The notes beneath the pieces are model-generated. The model searched no databases. It was not told where the DNA came from and worked only from the letters and a program-made list of their open reading frames with translations. From Lentisphaerota bacterium (GTDB taxonomy: Bacteria; Verrucomicrobiota; Lentisphaeria; Victivallales; Victivallaceae), in assembly GCA_015061775.1 (NCBI GenBank), contig SUVY01000006.1, forward strand, positions 1 to 64,000: DNA of 64,000 bases. Direction: 5' to 3'. The translations under genes and the position numbers were made by a program. Below are positions 25,877 to 34,095 of this stretch, in pieces. Each line of letters starts with the position of its first letter. Position 1 is the stretch's first letter.

Positions 25877-25897
25877 TCAGTTAGCCATTCCGCTGAA
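25823..25897. repeat. Tandem duplication of a lipoprotein gene 3' end
   Basis: The 26-base block at 25823-25848 matches 25872-25897 at 24 of 26 positions. The second block contains the last codons and stop of the 51-aa lipoprotein gene; the first lies 49 bases further downstream of it. It looks like a short tandem duplication outside the reading frame. Confidence 0.65.
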
Positions 25898-26032
25898 CGG
25901 AGACATCTCCCAGCTCGCCGGAGCGTTTTGAGGAATCGCGCTGTATCCCATCCGTTCGCGTTCGGTGCAGCCTGAAATGATAACAGCAGCGGCGGCAGCG
26001 GCGAACAGTAAGACAGAGATCTTCTTAGCCAT
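25877..26032 (-). CDS. Small 51-aa lipoprotein
   Basis: 51 aa, found by reading the minus strand. It has a complete lipoprotein signal: MAKKISVLLF, then six Ala, then V-I-I-S-G-C22, so C22 should be lipidated. The mature peptide is about 30 residues, with TERERMGYSAI and SWEMSPFSGMAN. No family is recognised. Its SD (TAAGG) overlaps the stop of the 42-aa gene, so the two are probably co-translated. It is the last of three genes (coiled coil, membrane peptide, lipoprotein), which suggests that the three act together at the envelope. The ending is duplicated just downstream. Confidence 0.75.
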   Translation of the reverse strand: MAKKISVLLFAAAAAAVIISGCTERERMGYSAIPQNAPASWEMSPFSGMAN

Positions 26033-26044
26033 GAAGAACAGACC

Positions 26045-26173
26045 TTACTTGGTCATGCGCTCTATAATGGTGTTGAAGAGATCGTATTCCTGCATCTCGA
26101 TCGCATTGAAGACCACTCCTGCGGCGAGCAGCGCGCAGGTGACAGCCATGATGATCACAAAGTATTTTTTCAT
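26045..26173 (-). CDS. 42-aa single-pass membrane peptide
   Basis: 42 aa. It begins MKKYFVIIMAVTCALLAAGVVF, a short charged start plus one membrane span or uncleaved signal, then a tail NAIEMQEYDLFNTIIERMTK that could form an amphipathic helix. An AAGGAG ribosome site lies 9 bases before the ATG, and the spacing to the upstream coiled-coil gene is 21 bases. No family is recognised. The strong ribosome site and the position inside a three-gene run support a real gene despite its size. Confidence 0.65.
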   Translation of the reverse strand: MKKYFVIIMAVTCALLAAGVVFNAIEMQEYDLFNTIIERMTK

Positions 26174-26194
26174 AATTCAGCGCTCCTTGCTATA

Positions 26195-27400
26195 TTATTT
26201 GGAGACGGGGATCCAGTAAACTTTGTAACCGACTTTGATTTCCGGGTTTTCGGGAGGGATGTTGGCGGTGACGCAATTTGCACCGACCTCATCGACCTTG
26301 ACGCTGGCAATTCTCTTGGCGGTCTTATCGGTGAGAGATCCTTCGACGATGACGAGTTCAAGACCTTTGACGATCTGGGGATCGACTTCGACGGAGCGAT
26401 TTCCGGCTTTTTGGATCACGCGGGTATCTTTGCCGAGGTCGATGACAACATAACCATAATCGGCATTGACTTCGATAACTTTGCCTTCGAGCTGCTTGCG
26501 GGCATCATCTGAACCATTTTTCCAGATGGCGAATTCTTTTGTGGTATCAAGTCCGAGAGCCTTCTTGAGATCGCGGATCTCAGCATCGCGTTTGCTGATG
26601 GTGGCGTTCTTTCTGCTGATTTCCTGCTTGTTGTTCTGGATCTGACGGTCTCTGTTGCGGATATCGTTCTGAGCTTTTTTCAGCTGGGCATTGGCGGTGG
26701 CGAGCTGCCTGCGCTGGGCGTTGACACCGGCAACGATCTTGCTGACAGAGCTGCTGTAATTTCTGGAATCGAATCTGACTCCGACGGTGTTGCCGACGGA
26801 ACGGAAAGAGCTTTCGTATTTCTTGCTGCGGGTGTCGATCTCTTTGAGAGCAGTCTCGACCTTCTGCATCGGACTGTTGCTGCCGCTCTTGAGAGCCTCG
26901 ACATCGATATCGACTTTGAGGTAGTTTCTGGCGAAAGTTTTGAGGTTTCTGAACTGTCTGTCGCGGTTGTTGATCGCATCGCTGAATGCACCGAGAACGG
27001 CATCCTTGCTCGCGTCGAACTTGTTGAGTCCCCACGGATTCTCTTTGGCGGGAGCAAGTTTGGCTCCGACGTTCTCACCGATGGTATTCAAAGCTCCGGC
27101 GAGCAGAGAGCGGGACTTGGAAACTTCCTCAGCGCGCTGGTAAAGTTTGGGAAGCAGTTTATCGAGATCCGCATAATTCTTATGGGAGAGTTTGTCCGCG
27201 GAAAGATCTTTGGCTATGCTTTCGATTCCGCTGTCTTTGTCGAGGGCGACGGCGGTCTTGTTGACGGTATCAGCCATTTTTGCCCATCCATCAACGAACT
27301 GGCTGCGTTTCTCAAAGAGGAAGTAAGAGAAAACAGCACTTACGGCGGCGAAAATAAAGATAAGAATACTGAGAATTACGTTGGCAACTTTCATAGCCAT
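26195..27400 (-). CDS. Membrane-anchored coiled-coil protein
   Basis: 401 aa from the ATG at 27400 (GGAG 7 bases upstream; a TTG at 27409 is less likely). One N-terminal membrane segment (about 5-27) is followed by a long charged helical region. Residues about 225-285 form a coiled coil rich in Gln, Arg and Lys (QLKKAQNDIRNRDRQIQNNKQEISRKN type). The C-terminal part (about 305-401) is beta-rich (LEGKVIEVNADYGYVVIDLG), which resembles an OB-like or SH3-like domain. No family is recognised. It heads a run with the 42-aa peptide and 51-aa lipoprotein, so a complex spanning inner membrane to outer membrane is a reasonable guess. Confidence 0.75.
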   Translation of the reverse strand: MAMKVANVILSILIFIFAAVSAVFSYFLFEKRSQFVDGWAKMADTVNKTAVALDKDSGIESIAKDLSADKLSHKNYADLDKLLPKLYQRAEEVSKSRSLLAGALNTIGENVGAKLAPAKENPWGLNKFDASKDAVLGAFSDAINNRDRQFRNLKTFARNYLKVDIDVEALKSGSNSPMQKVETALKEIDTRSKKYESSFRSVGNTVGVRFDSRNYSSSVSKIVAGVNAQRRQLATANAQLKKAQNDIRNRDRQIQNNKQEISRKNATISKRDAEIRDLKKALGLDTTKEFAIWKNGSDDARKQLEGKVIEVNADYGYVVIDLGKDTRVIQKAGNRSVEVDPQIVKGLELVIVEGSLTDKTAKRIASVKVDEVGANCVTANIPPENPEIKVGYKVYWIPVSK

Positions 27401-27523
27401 AAACTCCAAAAAATATGTTAAACTTTTAATATTGTGACATACACTTGATAAACTTTATCACCACATGACGGATTTTTCAAATGATTTTTGCAAAAATTAC
27501 ACAATTTTATTGAAAATCACTCA

Positions 27524-27787
27524 TTATATGAGCATTTTGACGCCATCGACGGCGGCGAGAGCGTCAGAAACAGCTTTCAGTATATTGCGGTCTTCGATGT
27601 GGCAAACGGCGCGCAGAGTGATGTATTTACCGCCTTTGGATTCGAGCCCCCTCGCTATGGTAGCGCGGGGATCTGTTCTGTGGAGTATTCCAAGACAGGT
27701 CGGCTGGACACGGTCGATGACATCAGCCATTGAGACGATGCGGAACTCCCAGTCGAGCGGGAACGTTATTTCCGGCTGCTGATTCAT
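27524..27787 (-). CDS. DUF493/YbeD-like protein
   Basis: 87 aa. FPLDWEFRIVSMADVIDRVQ, SKGGKYITLRAVCHIEDRNIL and LAAVDGVKMLI match the ferredoxin-like DUF493 family (YbeD in E. coli), which is small, cytoplasmic and of unclear role, often placed next to lipoate genes. Here it follows the cysteine desulfurase gene with a 4-base ATGA overlap. That fits a link to sulfur transfer, but this is inference. Confidence 0.8.
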   Translation of the reverse strand: MNQQPEITFPLDWEFRIVSMADVIDRVQPTCLGILHRTDPRATIARGLESKGGKYITLRAVCHIEDRNILKAVSDALAAVDGVKMLI

Positions 27788-28977
27788 TTGTCGCGGTTCT
27801 CCCAGTAAGGTGATATCTCTCTCAATCTTGCGATGATGGGAGGCAGCACATCTGCGACCCGGTCGATCTCCTCCATCGTATTGCAGCGCGAAAGGCTGAA
27901 TCTGATGGTTCCGTGCGCTGCGGTGTAGGGAATATCCATAGCGCGCAGAACGTGCGAGGGCTCGAGACTTCCTGTGGTGCACGCGCTTCCGCTGGAGGCG
28001 CAGATATTGTGCATATCAAGGAACATCAGGATGGACTCACCTTCGATGTACTCAAAACTTATGCTGCTGGTGTTGGGCAGACGGTTTGCGAGGTCACCGT
28101 TGATCCTGATGCAGGGGATCTCTGCGGAGACACGCTTTTCGAGATGGTCTCTGAGGCTTGCAAGATAGAGCTGCTCGGCTGCGAGATTGGCTTTGGCGAG
28201 TTCGCAGGCTTTTCCGAGAGCGATGATGGAAGCGACGTTTTCTGTGCCTCCGCGGCGGAGACGCTCCTGATGACCACCGAGGATGGTGGGCATGAAGCGG
28301 ATCTGGCGTTTGACATAGAGGACTCCGACGCCCTTTGGAGCGTGCAGTTTGTGTCCGGATATGCTGAGGAAATCGACATCGGTATCCACGACATCGATAT
28401 CGATTTTTCCCGCCGCCTGGACAGCGTCAGTATGGAAAAGTGCTCCTTTGCTGTGGGCGATGGCGGCACACTCTTTGATGGGGAAAATGGTTCCGGTCTC
28501 ATTGTTTGCCCACATGATGGTGACCAGACAGGTGTTTTCATCGACTTCGCGTTTGAGGCACTCCATGTCGAGCTGTCCCAGATGGTTGACCGGGATCTTC
28601 ACGACTTCGATGCCCTTGCGCTCCCAGTTTTTGAGACAGCTGAGGATTCCGGGATGCTCGACCGCGCTGGTGACGATCTTGCGGCGTTCCGGAAGTGTGG
28701 CTATGGCGGAGTTGATGGCGGCGTTATCGCTCTCAGTTCCGCAGCTGGTGAAGATGATCTCGGTGGCGATACCGTCTTTGTCGCGGGCGGTAGCTCCGAG
28801 GAGTTCAGCGACTTTGCAGCGGGCGTTTTCGATATCGGCAGCCACTGAGCCGCCGAACCGGTGGATGCTTGAGGGGTTTCCGTACCGCTCGCAGAAGTAC
28901 GGAGCCATCGCCTCGAAAACTTCAGGAAGAACCTGAGTCGTGGCGTTGTTGTCAAAATATATAACCTTGTTTTCCAT
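27784..28977 (-). CDS. nifS: Cysteine desulfurase (NifS/IscS type)
   Basis: 397 aa. It takes sulfur from cysteine via a PLP Schiff base, for Fe-S clusters and tRNA thiolation. Motifs are YFDNNATTQ near the start, TSCGTESDN, H209-K210 in SISGHKLHAPKG (PLP lysine), RRGGTENVAS, and A327-S-S-G-S-A-C333-T-T-G-S, where C333 is the persulfide Cys in a NifS-type active loop. The length fits the class. It is the first gene of the run that continues into DUF493 and lies divergent to the IMP dehydrogenase gene. A weak promoter (TTGACT-N17-TTAATT, 29044-29016 on the minus strand) is visible. Confidence 0.93.
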   Translation of the reverse strand: MENKVIYFDNNATTQVLPEVFEAMAPYFCERYGNPSSIHRFGGSVAADIENARCKVAELLGATARDKDGIATEIIFTSCGTESDNAAINSAIATLPERRKIVTSAVEHPGILSCLKNWERKGIEVVKIPVNHLGQLDMECLKREVDENTCLVTIMWANNETGTIFPIKECAAIAHSKGALFHTDAVQAAGKIDIDVVDTDVDFLSISGHKLHAPKGVGVLYVKRQIRFMPTILGGHQERLRRGGTENVASIIALGKACELAKANLAAEQLYLASLRDHLEKRVSAEIPCIRINGDLANRLPNTSSISFEYIEGESILMFLDMHNICASSGSACTTGSLEPSHVLRAMDIPYTAAHGTIRFSLSRCNTMEEIDRVADVLPPIIARLREISPYWENRDK

Positions 28978-29094
28978 AATAAAAATACCGTGAAAAGTTA
29001 TTGTGTCATCATATTAATTAAATGCCGTTTGCCCCAAAAGTCAAGCAAAGGAGACAAACTTTTTTATCTTTTCAATACCTGAGGTCGATTTTTC

Positions 29095-29123
29095 TTGAAT
29101 TTTACATCAAACGTGTGTATATT
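29095..29123 (+). promoter_or_regulatory. Sigma70-type promoter of guaB
   Basis: TTGAAT (29095-29100), a 17-base spacer and TATATT (29118-29123), about 70 bases before the ATG. Confidence 0.6.
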
Positions 29124-29199
29124 AAATTAATTTTATAGAAAAAGCAAAACAACAGCTTTGCGAAACAGCGGAGCGATAAAAGAAAAGGAGCTTGATATC

Positions 29200-30696
29200 A
29201 TGGCTTTTTATTATGATGAACCGTCACACACTTTCAGCGAATATCTGCTTGTACCGGGATATTCAAGTGCGGAGTGCATTCCGACAGCGGTCTCATTGAA
29301 GACTCCGGTGGTGAAATTCCGCAAGGGCGAGGAGCCCGCGCTGTCGATGAATATTCCGCTGGTGTCGGCGATCATGCAGGCGGTCTCTGATGACCGCATG
29401 GCAGTCGCGCTGGCGAAAGAGGGCGGAATATCCTTCATCCACGGAAACCAGACCATCGAAAACCAGGCGGCGATGATCCGCAGGGTGAAAAACTATAAGG
29501 CGGGATTTGTTCCGTCTGATTCCAACATCCGTCCTGACGGAACGCTCGCCGAGATCCTCGAGCTCAAGGAGCGCAACGGACACTCCACTATCGCCGTGAC
29601 CGATGACGGAAGCGCCCACGGAAAGCTGCTGGGTATCGTGACCAGCCGCGATTACCGGGTGGGACATACCGCGGCAGATACTCCGTGCTGCGAATTTATG
29701 ACTCCGATCGAGAAGCTCATCACCTGCAAGGAGGGAATAACTCTGGCGCAGGCTTATGATGTGATCTGGGATAACAAACTCAATTCACTTCCTGTGATAG
29801 ACGCCAAGGGAAATCTGGTGGCGTTCGTGTTCCGCAAGGACTACGACCAGCACAAGGAAAATCCGCTTGAGCTGCTGGACGCCAACCACCGCTTCGTGGT
29901 GGGAGCAGGAATCAATACCCGCGACTTCGCAGAGCGTATTCCGGCATTGGTCGAGGCAGGAGCAGATATCCTCTGCATCGACTCGAGCGAGGGATACACC
30001 GAGTGGCAGAAGATCACGATCGCCTTTGTCCGCGAGAAATACGGAGACACCGTCAAGATCGGAGCCGGAAACGTGGTTGACCGCGATGGATTCAGATTCC
30101 TGGCGGAGTCCGGAGCTGATTTCGTCAAAGTCGGTATCGGCGGAGGCTCGATCTGCATCACCCGTGAGACCAAAGGAATCGGCAGAGGACAGGCGACTGC
30201 GGTGATCGACGTGGCGAAAGCCAGAGACGAATACTTCGAAGAGACCGGAGTCTATGTTCCGATCTGCTCTGACGGAGGAATCGTCCACGACTACCATATC
30301 ACCCTCGCACTTGCGATGGGTTCAGATTTCTGTATGCTCGGACGCTATTTCTCACGTTTCGAGGAGAGCCCGACCAACAAAGTGATGATCAACGGTTCAT
30401 TCATGAAGGAGTACTGGGGAGAGGGCAGCGCACGCGCCCGCAACTGGCAGAGATACGATATGGGAGGCAAAAAGAAACTCTCATTCGTTGAGGGAGTGGA
30501 CAGCTATGTTCCCTACGCCGGACTGCTGCACGACAACCTTGAGATAACTCTGAGCAAGATCCGTTCAACGATGTGCAACTGCGGAGCGTTGACGATCCCG
30601 GAGCTCCAGGAGAAGGCGAAACTGACTCTGGTGAGCGGAGTGAGTCTGGTCGAGGGCGGAGCGCACGACGTGCTGGTCAAAGACAAAGTCAACTGA
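29200..30696 (+). CDS. guaB: IMP dehydrogenase, Tritrichomonas foetus type
   Basis: 498 aa. It oxidises IMP to XMP with NAD+, feeding GMP synthase. The catalytic loop reads GIGGGSI with C319, followed by [16 protein letters not shown], and the flap has R418-Y419 in NWQRYD. C319, R418 and Y419 carry the same numbers as in the structurally studied T. foetus enzyme, and long blocks around them ([34 protein letters not shown]) also match my recollection of that protein. A CBS subdomain spans about 102-220. AAAAGGAG lies 9 bases before the ATG at 29200. It is followed by dapB after 21 bases. The T. foetus gene is widely thought to come from bacteria, and this branch looks like the donor side. Confidence 0.95.
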   Translation: MAFYYDEPSHTFSEYLLVPGYSSAECIPTAVSLKTPVVKFRKGEEPALSMNIPLVSAIMQAVSDDRMAVALAKEGGISFIHGNQTIENQAAMIRRVKNYKAGFVPSDSNIRPDGTLAEILELKERNGHSTIAVTDDGSAHGKLLGIVTSRDYRVGHTAADTPCCEFMTPIEKLITCKEGITLAQAYDVIWDNKLNSLPVIDAKGNLVAFVFRKDYDQHKENPLELLDANHRFVVGAGINTRDFAERIPALVEAGADILCIDSSEGYTEWQKITIAFVREKYGDTVKIGAGNVVDRDGFRFLAESGADFVKVGIGGGSICITRETKGIGRGQATAVIDVAKARDEYFEETGVYVPICSDGGIVHDYHITLALAMGSDFCMLGRYFSRFEESPTNKVMINGSFMKEYWGEGSARARNWQRYDMGGKKKLSFVEGVDSYVPYAGLLHDNLEITLSKIRSTMCNCGALTIPELQEKAKLTLVSGVSLVEGGAHDVLVKDKVN

Positions 30697-30717
30697 TAAA
30701 GAGCGGGGACGGTACCG

Positions 30718-31518
30718 ATGATCAAGACAGTGGTAGCCGGAGCGGCTGGCAGAATGGGCCGCCGCCTGGTGGACAATATAATCAACTCAGAAGACATGCA
30801 GCTGGTCGGAGCGTTTGAGGTTCCGGGCTGCCCGCTGATGGGAAGCGACGCCGGAAGTGTGGCGTGCGGCCAGGAGTGCGGAGTAAAAATCACAACCGCT
30901 GAAGAGGGACTTCCGGAGGGAACCGATGCGGTGATAACCTTTGCGACCGGCGGAGTGATCGAGCTTGCGCGCGAGGCTGCTGCGAAGGGAGCTTCGATCG
31001 TTATCGGAACGACTGCGCTGCCGAAAGAGGTGCTTGCGGAGCTTGAAGAGCTTGCGGCGAAGGGGGCGCGTATCGTTCAGGCGGGCAATATGAGTGTCGG
31101 AGCGAACCTGCTGATGAGCCTTGCGAAGAAGGCGGCGGGCTTGCTTGGAGACAACTGTGATATCGAAATAACCGAGATGCACCACAACCAGAAGAAGGAT
31201 GCTCCTTCGGGAACGGCGATGATGCTGGCGAAAGCGGTATGTGAGGCAAAAGGTTGGAACGAAGAGGTGATCCGTCACGGACGTGAGGGGGTTATCGGAG
31301 CGAGACCCGGCAAAGAGATAGGCATGCACAGTTTGCGTGGAGGAGACGTGGTGGGAGACCATACGGTGATCTTTGCGATGAATGGGGAGCGTATAGAGCT
31401 GACGCATAAGGCGTCGAGCAGGGATATGTTTTCCAACGGAGCGTTGAGGGCGGTGAGGTTTCTGGCGACGGCGGAGCCGGGCAAATACGACATGCAGGAC
31501 GTCCTGAACCTCAAATAA
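30718..31518 (+). CDS. dapB: 4-hydroxy-tetrahydrodipicolinate reductase DapB
   Basis: 266 aa, typical. It reduces HTPA with NAD(P)H in lysine and meso-DAP synthesis. V6-A-G-A-A-G-R-M-G-R is the nucleotide-binding start, and EMHHNQKKDAPSGTA carries the catalytic His and Lys. VIFAMNGERIELTHKASSRDMF closes the fold. The usual DFT-type segment reads FATGG, a mild deviation. It lies 21 bases after guaB and ends against composite repeat F. Confidence 0.93.
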   Translation: MIKTVVAGAAGRMGRRLVDNIINSEDMQLVGAFEVPGCPLMGSDAGSVACGQECGVKITTAEEGLPEGTDAVITFATGGVIELAREAAAKGASIVIGTTALPKEVLAELEELAAKGARIVQAGNMSVGANLLMSLAKKAAGLLGDNCDIEITEMHHNQKKDAPSGTAMMLAKAVCEAKGWNEEVIRHGREGVIGARPGKEIGMHSLRGGDVVGDHTVIFAMNGERIELTHKASSRDMFSNGALRAVRFLATAEPGKYDMQDVLNLK

Positions 31519-31523
31519 GAACT

Positions 31524-31665
31524 CAAAGTTCTTTGGAAAGGGGGCTTGGGGGGAGAACCTTTGTTTCAACAAAGGTTTCCCACCAAAAACGAGCTTGCAC
31601 CGCAAGCGAGACCGAAAAATCGAGCTTTGCACCGCAAAGCGAGACCCAAAACAAGCGCGAAGCGC
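31524..31665 (+). repeat. Type 2 composite palindromic element, copy F
   Basis: AAAGTTCTTTGG (31525 on), then a hairpin (core CCTTTGTT/AACAAAGG, 31558-31575), then two tandem units, CGAGCTTGCACCGCAAGCGA (31590 on) and CGAGCTTTGCACCGCAAAGC (31621 on), each itself an inverted repeat, then AAGCGCGAAGCGC. The order is that of copy C. It starts 6 bases past the dapB stop codon; the rest of the 376-base gap is A-rich (31666-31739) and then hairpin copy G. No gene is seen. Confidence 0.75.
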
Positions 31666-31739
31666 AAAAAAAAATAAAAAAAATAAAAATAAAAGGCTCT
31701 GTTCCCAACAAAGGTAGGTAAAAGTAAATAAAAAAGTTT

Positions 31740-31841
31740 TTCCGCTTTTCTTGAAAGGGTGAGAGGGGCGCGGGGAGAGAGGGAAAACTTCTTTTCTCGT
31801 GAAAAGAAGTTTTCCCTCTTTCCCCGCATAATCTCCCCATA
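31740..31841 (+). repeat. Type 1 palindromic element, copy G
   Basis: Begins TTCCGCTTTTCTTGAAAG. Stem 31770-31796 pairs with 31801-31827 (27 positions, one G-T wobble), loop TCGT. ATAATCTCCCC follows, as in copy B. It is the longest stem of the family. Confidence 0.85.
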
Positions 31842-31894
31842 TCGGGAACAAAAATAAAAAAAACACTAACCACCCACCAAACAAAACAACAAAA

Positions 31895-32824
31895 ATGGGC
31901 AACTTCGACAGCAACTACATAATATATATACGGGAAAGCGACGGCCGCCGGACGATGTTTTCCGCCGGAGAGCTGCGTGACCGCCTGACGGAGTGTTTGG
32001 AGGGAGACGGAACGACAGCGGACGATATAACGCTTGCGGTGGAATACTCACTGCTGAACCGTCAAAGCGACAATAACGAGTCGCTTTATGACCGCGGAGA
32101 GATAGACGCGGCGGTGGTGAAGCTGCTGGAAGAGACAGGTTTCACCTGGGCGGCGGAGAGATACCGGGCTTCCGGAGAGGTTGAGGAAAACGACATAACG
32201 ACGAGCCATACAGCGATCTACGGTCTGCTTTACCGCCATCTGGGCTGTCCTGAAAACAAACTTATGCAGTTGACCGAGTACGTGGTGGCGGCGGCGCGCA
32301 AACTTGAAATAAGCCGCGGCTCGATGCACCTTTACCTTGAGCTGGCGAGACACTACCTGAAAAACATGACTCCGGAAGATATGCCGGATATCGGAGAGCT
32401 TCCGCGGGTGGATGACCGCAAGATAGAGCAGCTCGGGAGCCTGCTGAGCGGCAGGTCTGCCGAGCTTTACCGGTCGGGAGTGTTCAGTATAGAGGGAATG
32501 ACGGCGATCTTTCCGTGCGTGAGATTTCATGTGAGCATGGAAAAGTTCAGCAGCTTCTATGCGGTAGAGTACCCGGTGACGGAGCTGGTGGTCGAGCCGC
32601 AGGCAGGAGAGGTGGGTTCCGCGATAGAGGAGTGCCGTTTGAAACTGCAGATGGAAGGCAACGGAAGACTTCCATGTACGCTTACGGTGCACGATCTGCA
32701 GAGATTTGTGCGCGACGGCTTTGACTGCACTGACGAGACACAGCTCAACGAGATAGCTTTGGAGCTCGCGGAGATTTTTTCCGGAAGTACCGGGAAAAAT
32801 CTTTTCAAACTGGACTTTGATTGA
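31895..32824 (+). CDS. ATP-cone-like protein of unknown function
   Basis: 309 aa. The first 95 or so residues (IIYIRESDGRRTMFSAGELRDRL, EYSLLNRQSD, TGFTWAAERYR) look like a divergent ATP-cone domain, the nucleotide-sensing module of NrdR and ribonucleotide reductases. The rest (about 100-309) has no recognised family and ends in an amphipathic helix (ELAEIFSGSTGKNLFKLD). No membrane segment is seen. No Shine-Dalgarno sequence is visible before the ATG; the upstream 50 bases are A-rich. A regulatory nucleotide-binding role is inference only. Confidence 0.55.
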   Translation: MGNFDSNYIIYIRESDGRRTMFSAGELRDRLTECLEGDGTTADDITLAVEYSLLNRQSDNNESLYDRGEIDAAVVKLLEETGFTWAAERYRASGEVEENDITTSHTAIYGLLYRHLGCPENKLMQLTEYVVAAARKLEISRGSMHLYLELARHYLKNMTPEDMPDIGELPRVDDRKIEQLGSLLSGRSAELYRSGVFSIEGMTAIFPCVRFHVSMEKFSSFYAVEYPVTELVVEPQAGEVGSAIEECRLKLQMEGNGRLPCTLTVHDLQRFVRDGFDCTDETQLNEIALELAEIFSGSTGKNLFKLDFD

Positions 32825-32834
32825 TATAAAATAT

Positions 32835-32863
32835 TTGTAAAAACCCGATACAGGTGTTATACT
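32835..32863 (+). promoter_or_regulatory. Sigma70-type promoter of the HPr gene
   Basis: TTGTAA (32835-32840), a 17-base spacer and TATACT (32858-32863), about 44 bases before the ATG. Confidence 0.55.
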
Positions 32864-32906
32864 TTAAACAAACACTTCAAAATAAAAAAACAGAGCAGGT
32901 GAAGAG

Positions 32907-33185
32907 ATGGAAAAACGAGAAATATGTGTGCGTAACCACGCCGGAATACATTGCCGTCCGGCAAGCGTGATCCTGAATGCGGTGAACCAGGATTTTCCTG
33001 AGACCCGCATCTGCCTGATTTCCGAAGGAGAGGAAGTGGAGCTGAAGAGCATCCTTTCGCTGATCTCCCTCGGGCTCTGCTGCGGAGCAAAGGCGGAACT
33101 GCTCACCGAAGGAAAAGATGAGGAGAAGGCGGTCAAGGTCATCGGAGATTTGTTTGAAAAAGAGTTTGATTTTCCGCCGCGCTGA
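32907..33185 (+). CDS. HPr-family phosphocarrier protein
   Basis: 92 aa. N10-H-A-G-I-H15-C-R17-P-A holds the phosphorylated His15 and Arg17 of HPr. LKS48-ILSLISLGLCCG matches the regulatory Ser region and the KSIMGLMSLG block. Length is normal. HPr passes phosphate from enzyme I to PTS sugar transporters or acts as a regulator. No enzyme I, PTS permease or HPr kinase is in the window, so the role here is open (a nitrogen-PTS-like or Crh-like role is possible). It has its own promoter. Confidence 0.85.
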   Translation: MEKREICVRNHAGIHCRPASVILNAVNQDFPETRICLISEGEEVELKSILSLISLGLCCGAKAELLTEGKDEEKAVKVIGDLFEKEFDFPPR

Positions 33186-33260
33186 ATGAGAGCTTGAAAA
33201 GCTGTGTTTGATAATATAAATTGTAATACAGAGAGATATCAACAGAAAGCAGACAACACA

Positions 33261-34082
33261 ATGGATAAAAAACTTTTGACAATACAGGATATATCCTGTT
33301 TCGGACAATGCTCGCTCACGGTCGCACTTCCTGTAATATCGGCGTGCGGAATAGAGACGGTGATCCTTCCGTCGGCGGTGCTTTCGACCCATACTGCGGG
33401 ATTTACCGGATATACGTTCCGCGATCTTACGGGCGATATGGCGGACATAGAGAAGAGCTGGATAGCCAACAATCTCAAATTTGATGCGTTCTACACCGGC
33501 TATGTCTGCGAGAGCCAGATAGATCCGATACTGCATATAATGGAAAGCTGCGCGGCAGACGGAGCCCTGAGAATAGTCGATCCCGTAATGGCGGATCACG
33601 GAAAAATGTATCCGGGATTCGGAGATGATTTCCCGAAACAGATGCGTCGGCTGTGCAATGGAGCGGATTATCTGCTTCCCAACCTGACCGAAGCAGCGTT
33701 CCTGCTCGGAGAGGAGTGCAGACTCGAGGGCTACGACCGCGCCTACATCGAGGGACTTGTGGAGCGTCTTCACTCCACCGGAGCCAAAAATATCGTGCTT
33801 ACCGGAGTCTCCTATGAGCCCGGCCTGCTCGGCTGCGCCGTGAGCGACGGAAACAAGATCGAGTACGACTTCAATAAACGCCTCACCCGCAGCTCCCACG
33901 GAACCGGCGACCTCTTCGCCAGCGTTTTCGCCGGAGCTCTCATGCGCGGAAAAAGCGGTCTTGAGTCCGCGGCGATCGCAGCCGATGCGGTCTGCCTTGC
34001 CATCGAGGCTACTCCGGACGAACATTGGTACGGAGTCTGTTTTGAAAAGATAATTCCCGAGTTGACAACTCTTTTGAAGTAA
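33261..34082 (+). CDS. Pyridoxal kinase-like protein
   Basis: 273 aa. It matches the PdxK/PdxY branch of the ribokinase superfamily: DISCFGQCSLTVALPVISACGIET near the start, LSTHTAGFTGY, DPVMADHGKMYPGF, NLTEAAFLLG, and the anion hole HGTGDLFASVFAGAL near residue 220 with the catalytic Asp. It should phosphorylate pyridoxal or a related vitamin B6 form, supplying PLP to enzymes such as the cysteine desulfurase upstream. The ATG at 33261 gives the family start; a GTG at 33204 is an unlikely alternative. The ribosome site is weak. Confidence 0.85.
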   Translation: MDKKLLTIQDISCFGQCSLTVALPVISACGIETVILPSAVLSTHTAGFTGYTFRDLTGDMADIEKSWIANNLKFDAFYTGYVCESQIDPILHIMESCAADGALRIVDPVMADHGKMYPGFGDDFPKQMRRLCNGADYLLPNLTEAAFLLGEECRLEGYDRAYIEGLVERLHSTGAKNIVLTGVSYEPGLLGCAVSDGNKIEYDFNKRLTRSSHGTGDLFASVFAGALMRGKSGLESAAIAADAVCLAIEATPDEHWYGVCFEKIIPELTTLLK

Positions 34083-34095
34083 AAGGAAAATGATC

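Noticed and set aside
27913-28848. A 311-aa plus-strand open frame opposite nifS
   Set aside because: nifS has all catalytic motifs on the other strand; this frame lacks an SD and any family pattern.
30787-31914. A 375-aa minus-strand open frame covering dapB and both hairpins
   Set aside because: It crosses the repeat elements and a poly-Phe run and has no recognisable domain.
33204-33260. GTG start at 33204 for the pyridoxal kinase
   Set aside because: The extra 19 residues do not fit the family start, and this stretch holds AT-rich promoter-like sequence.
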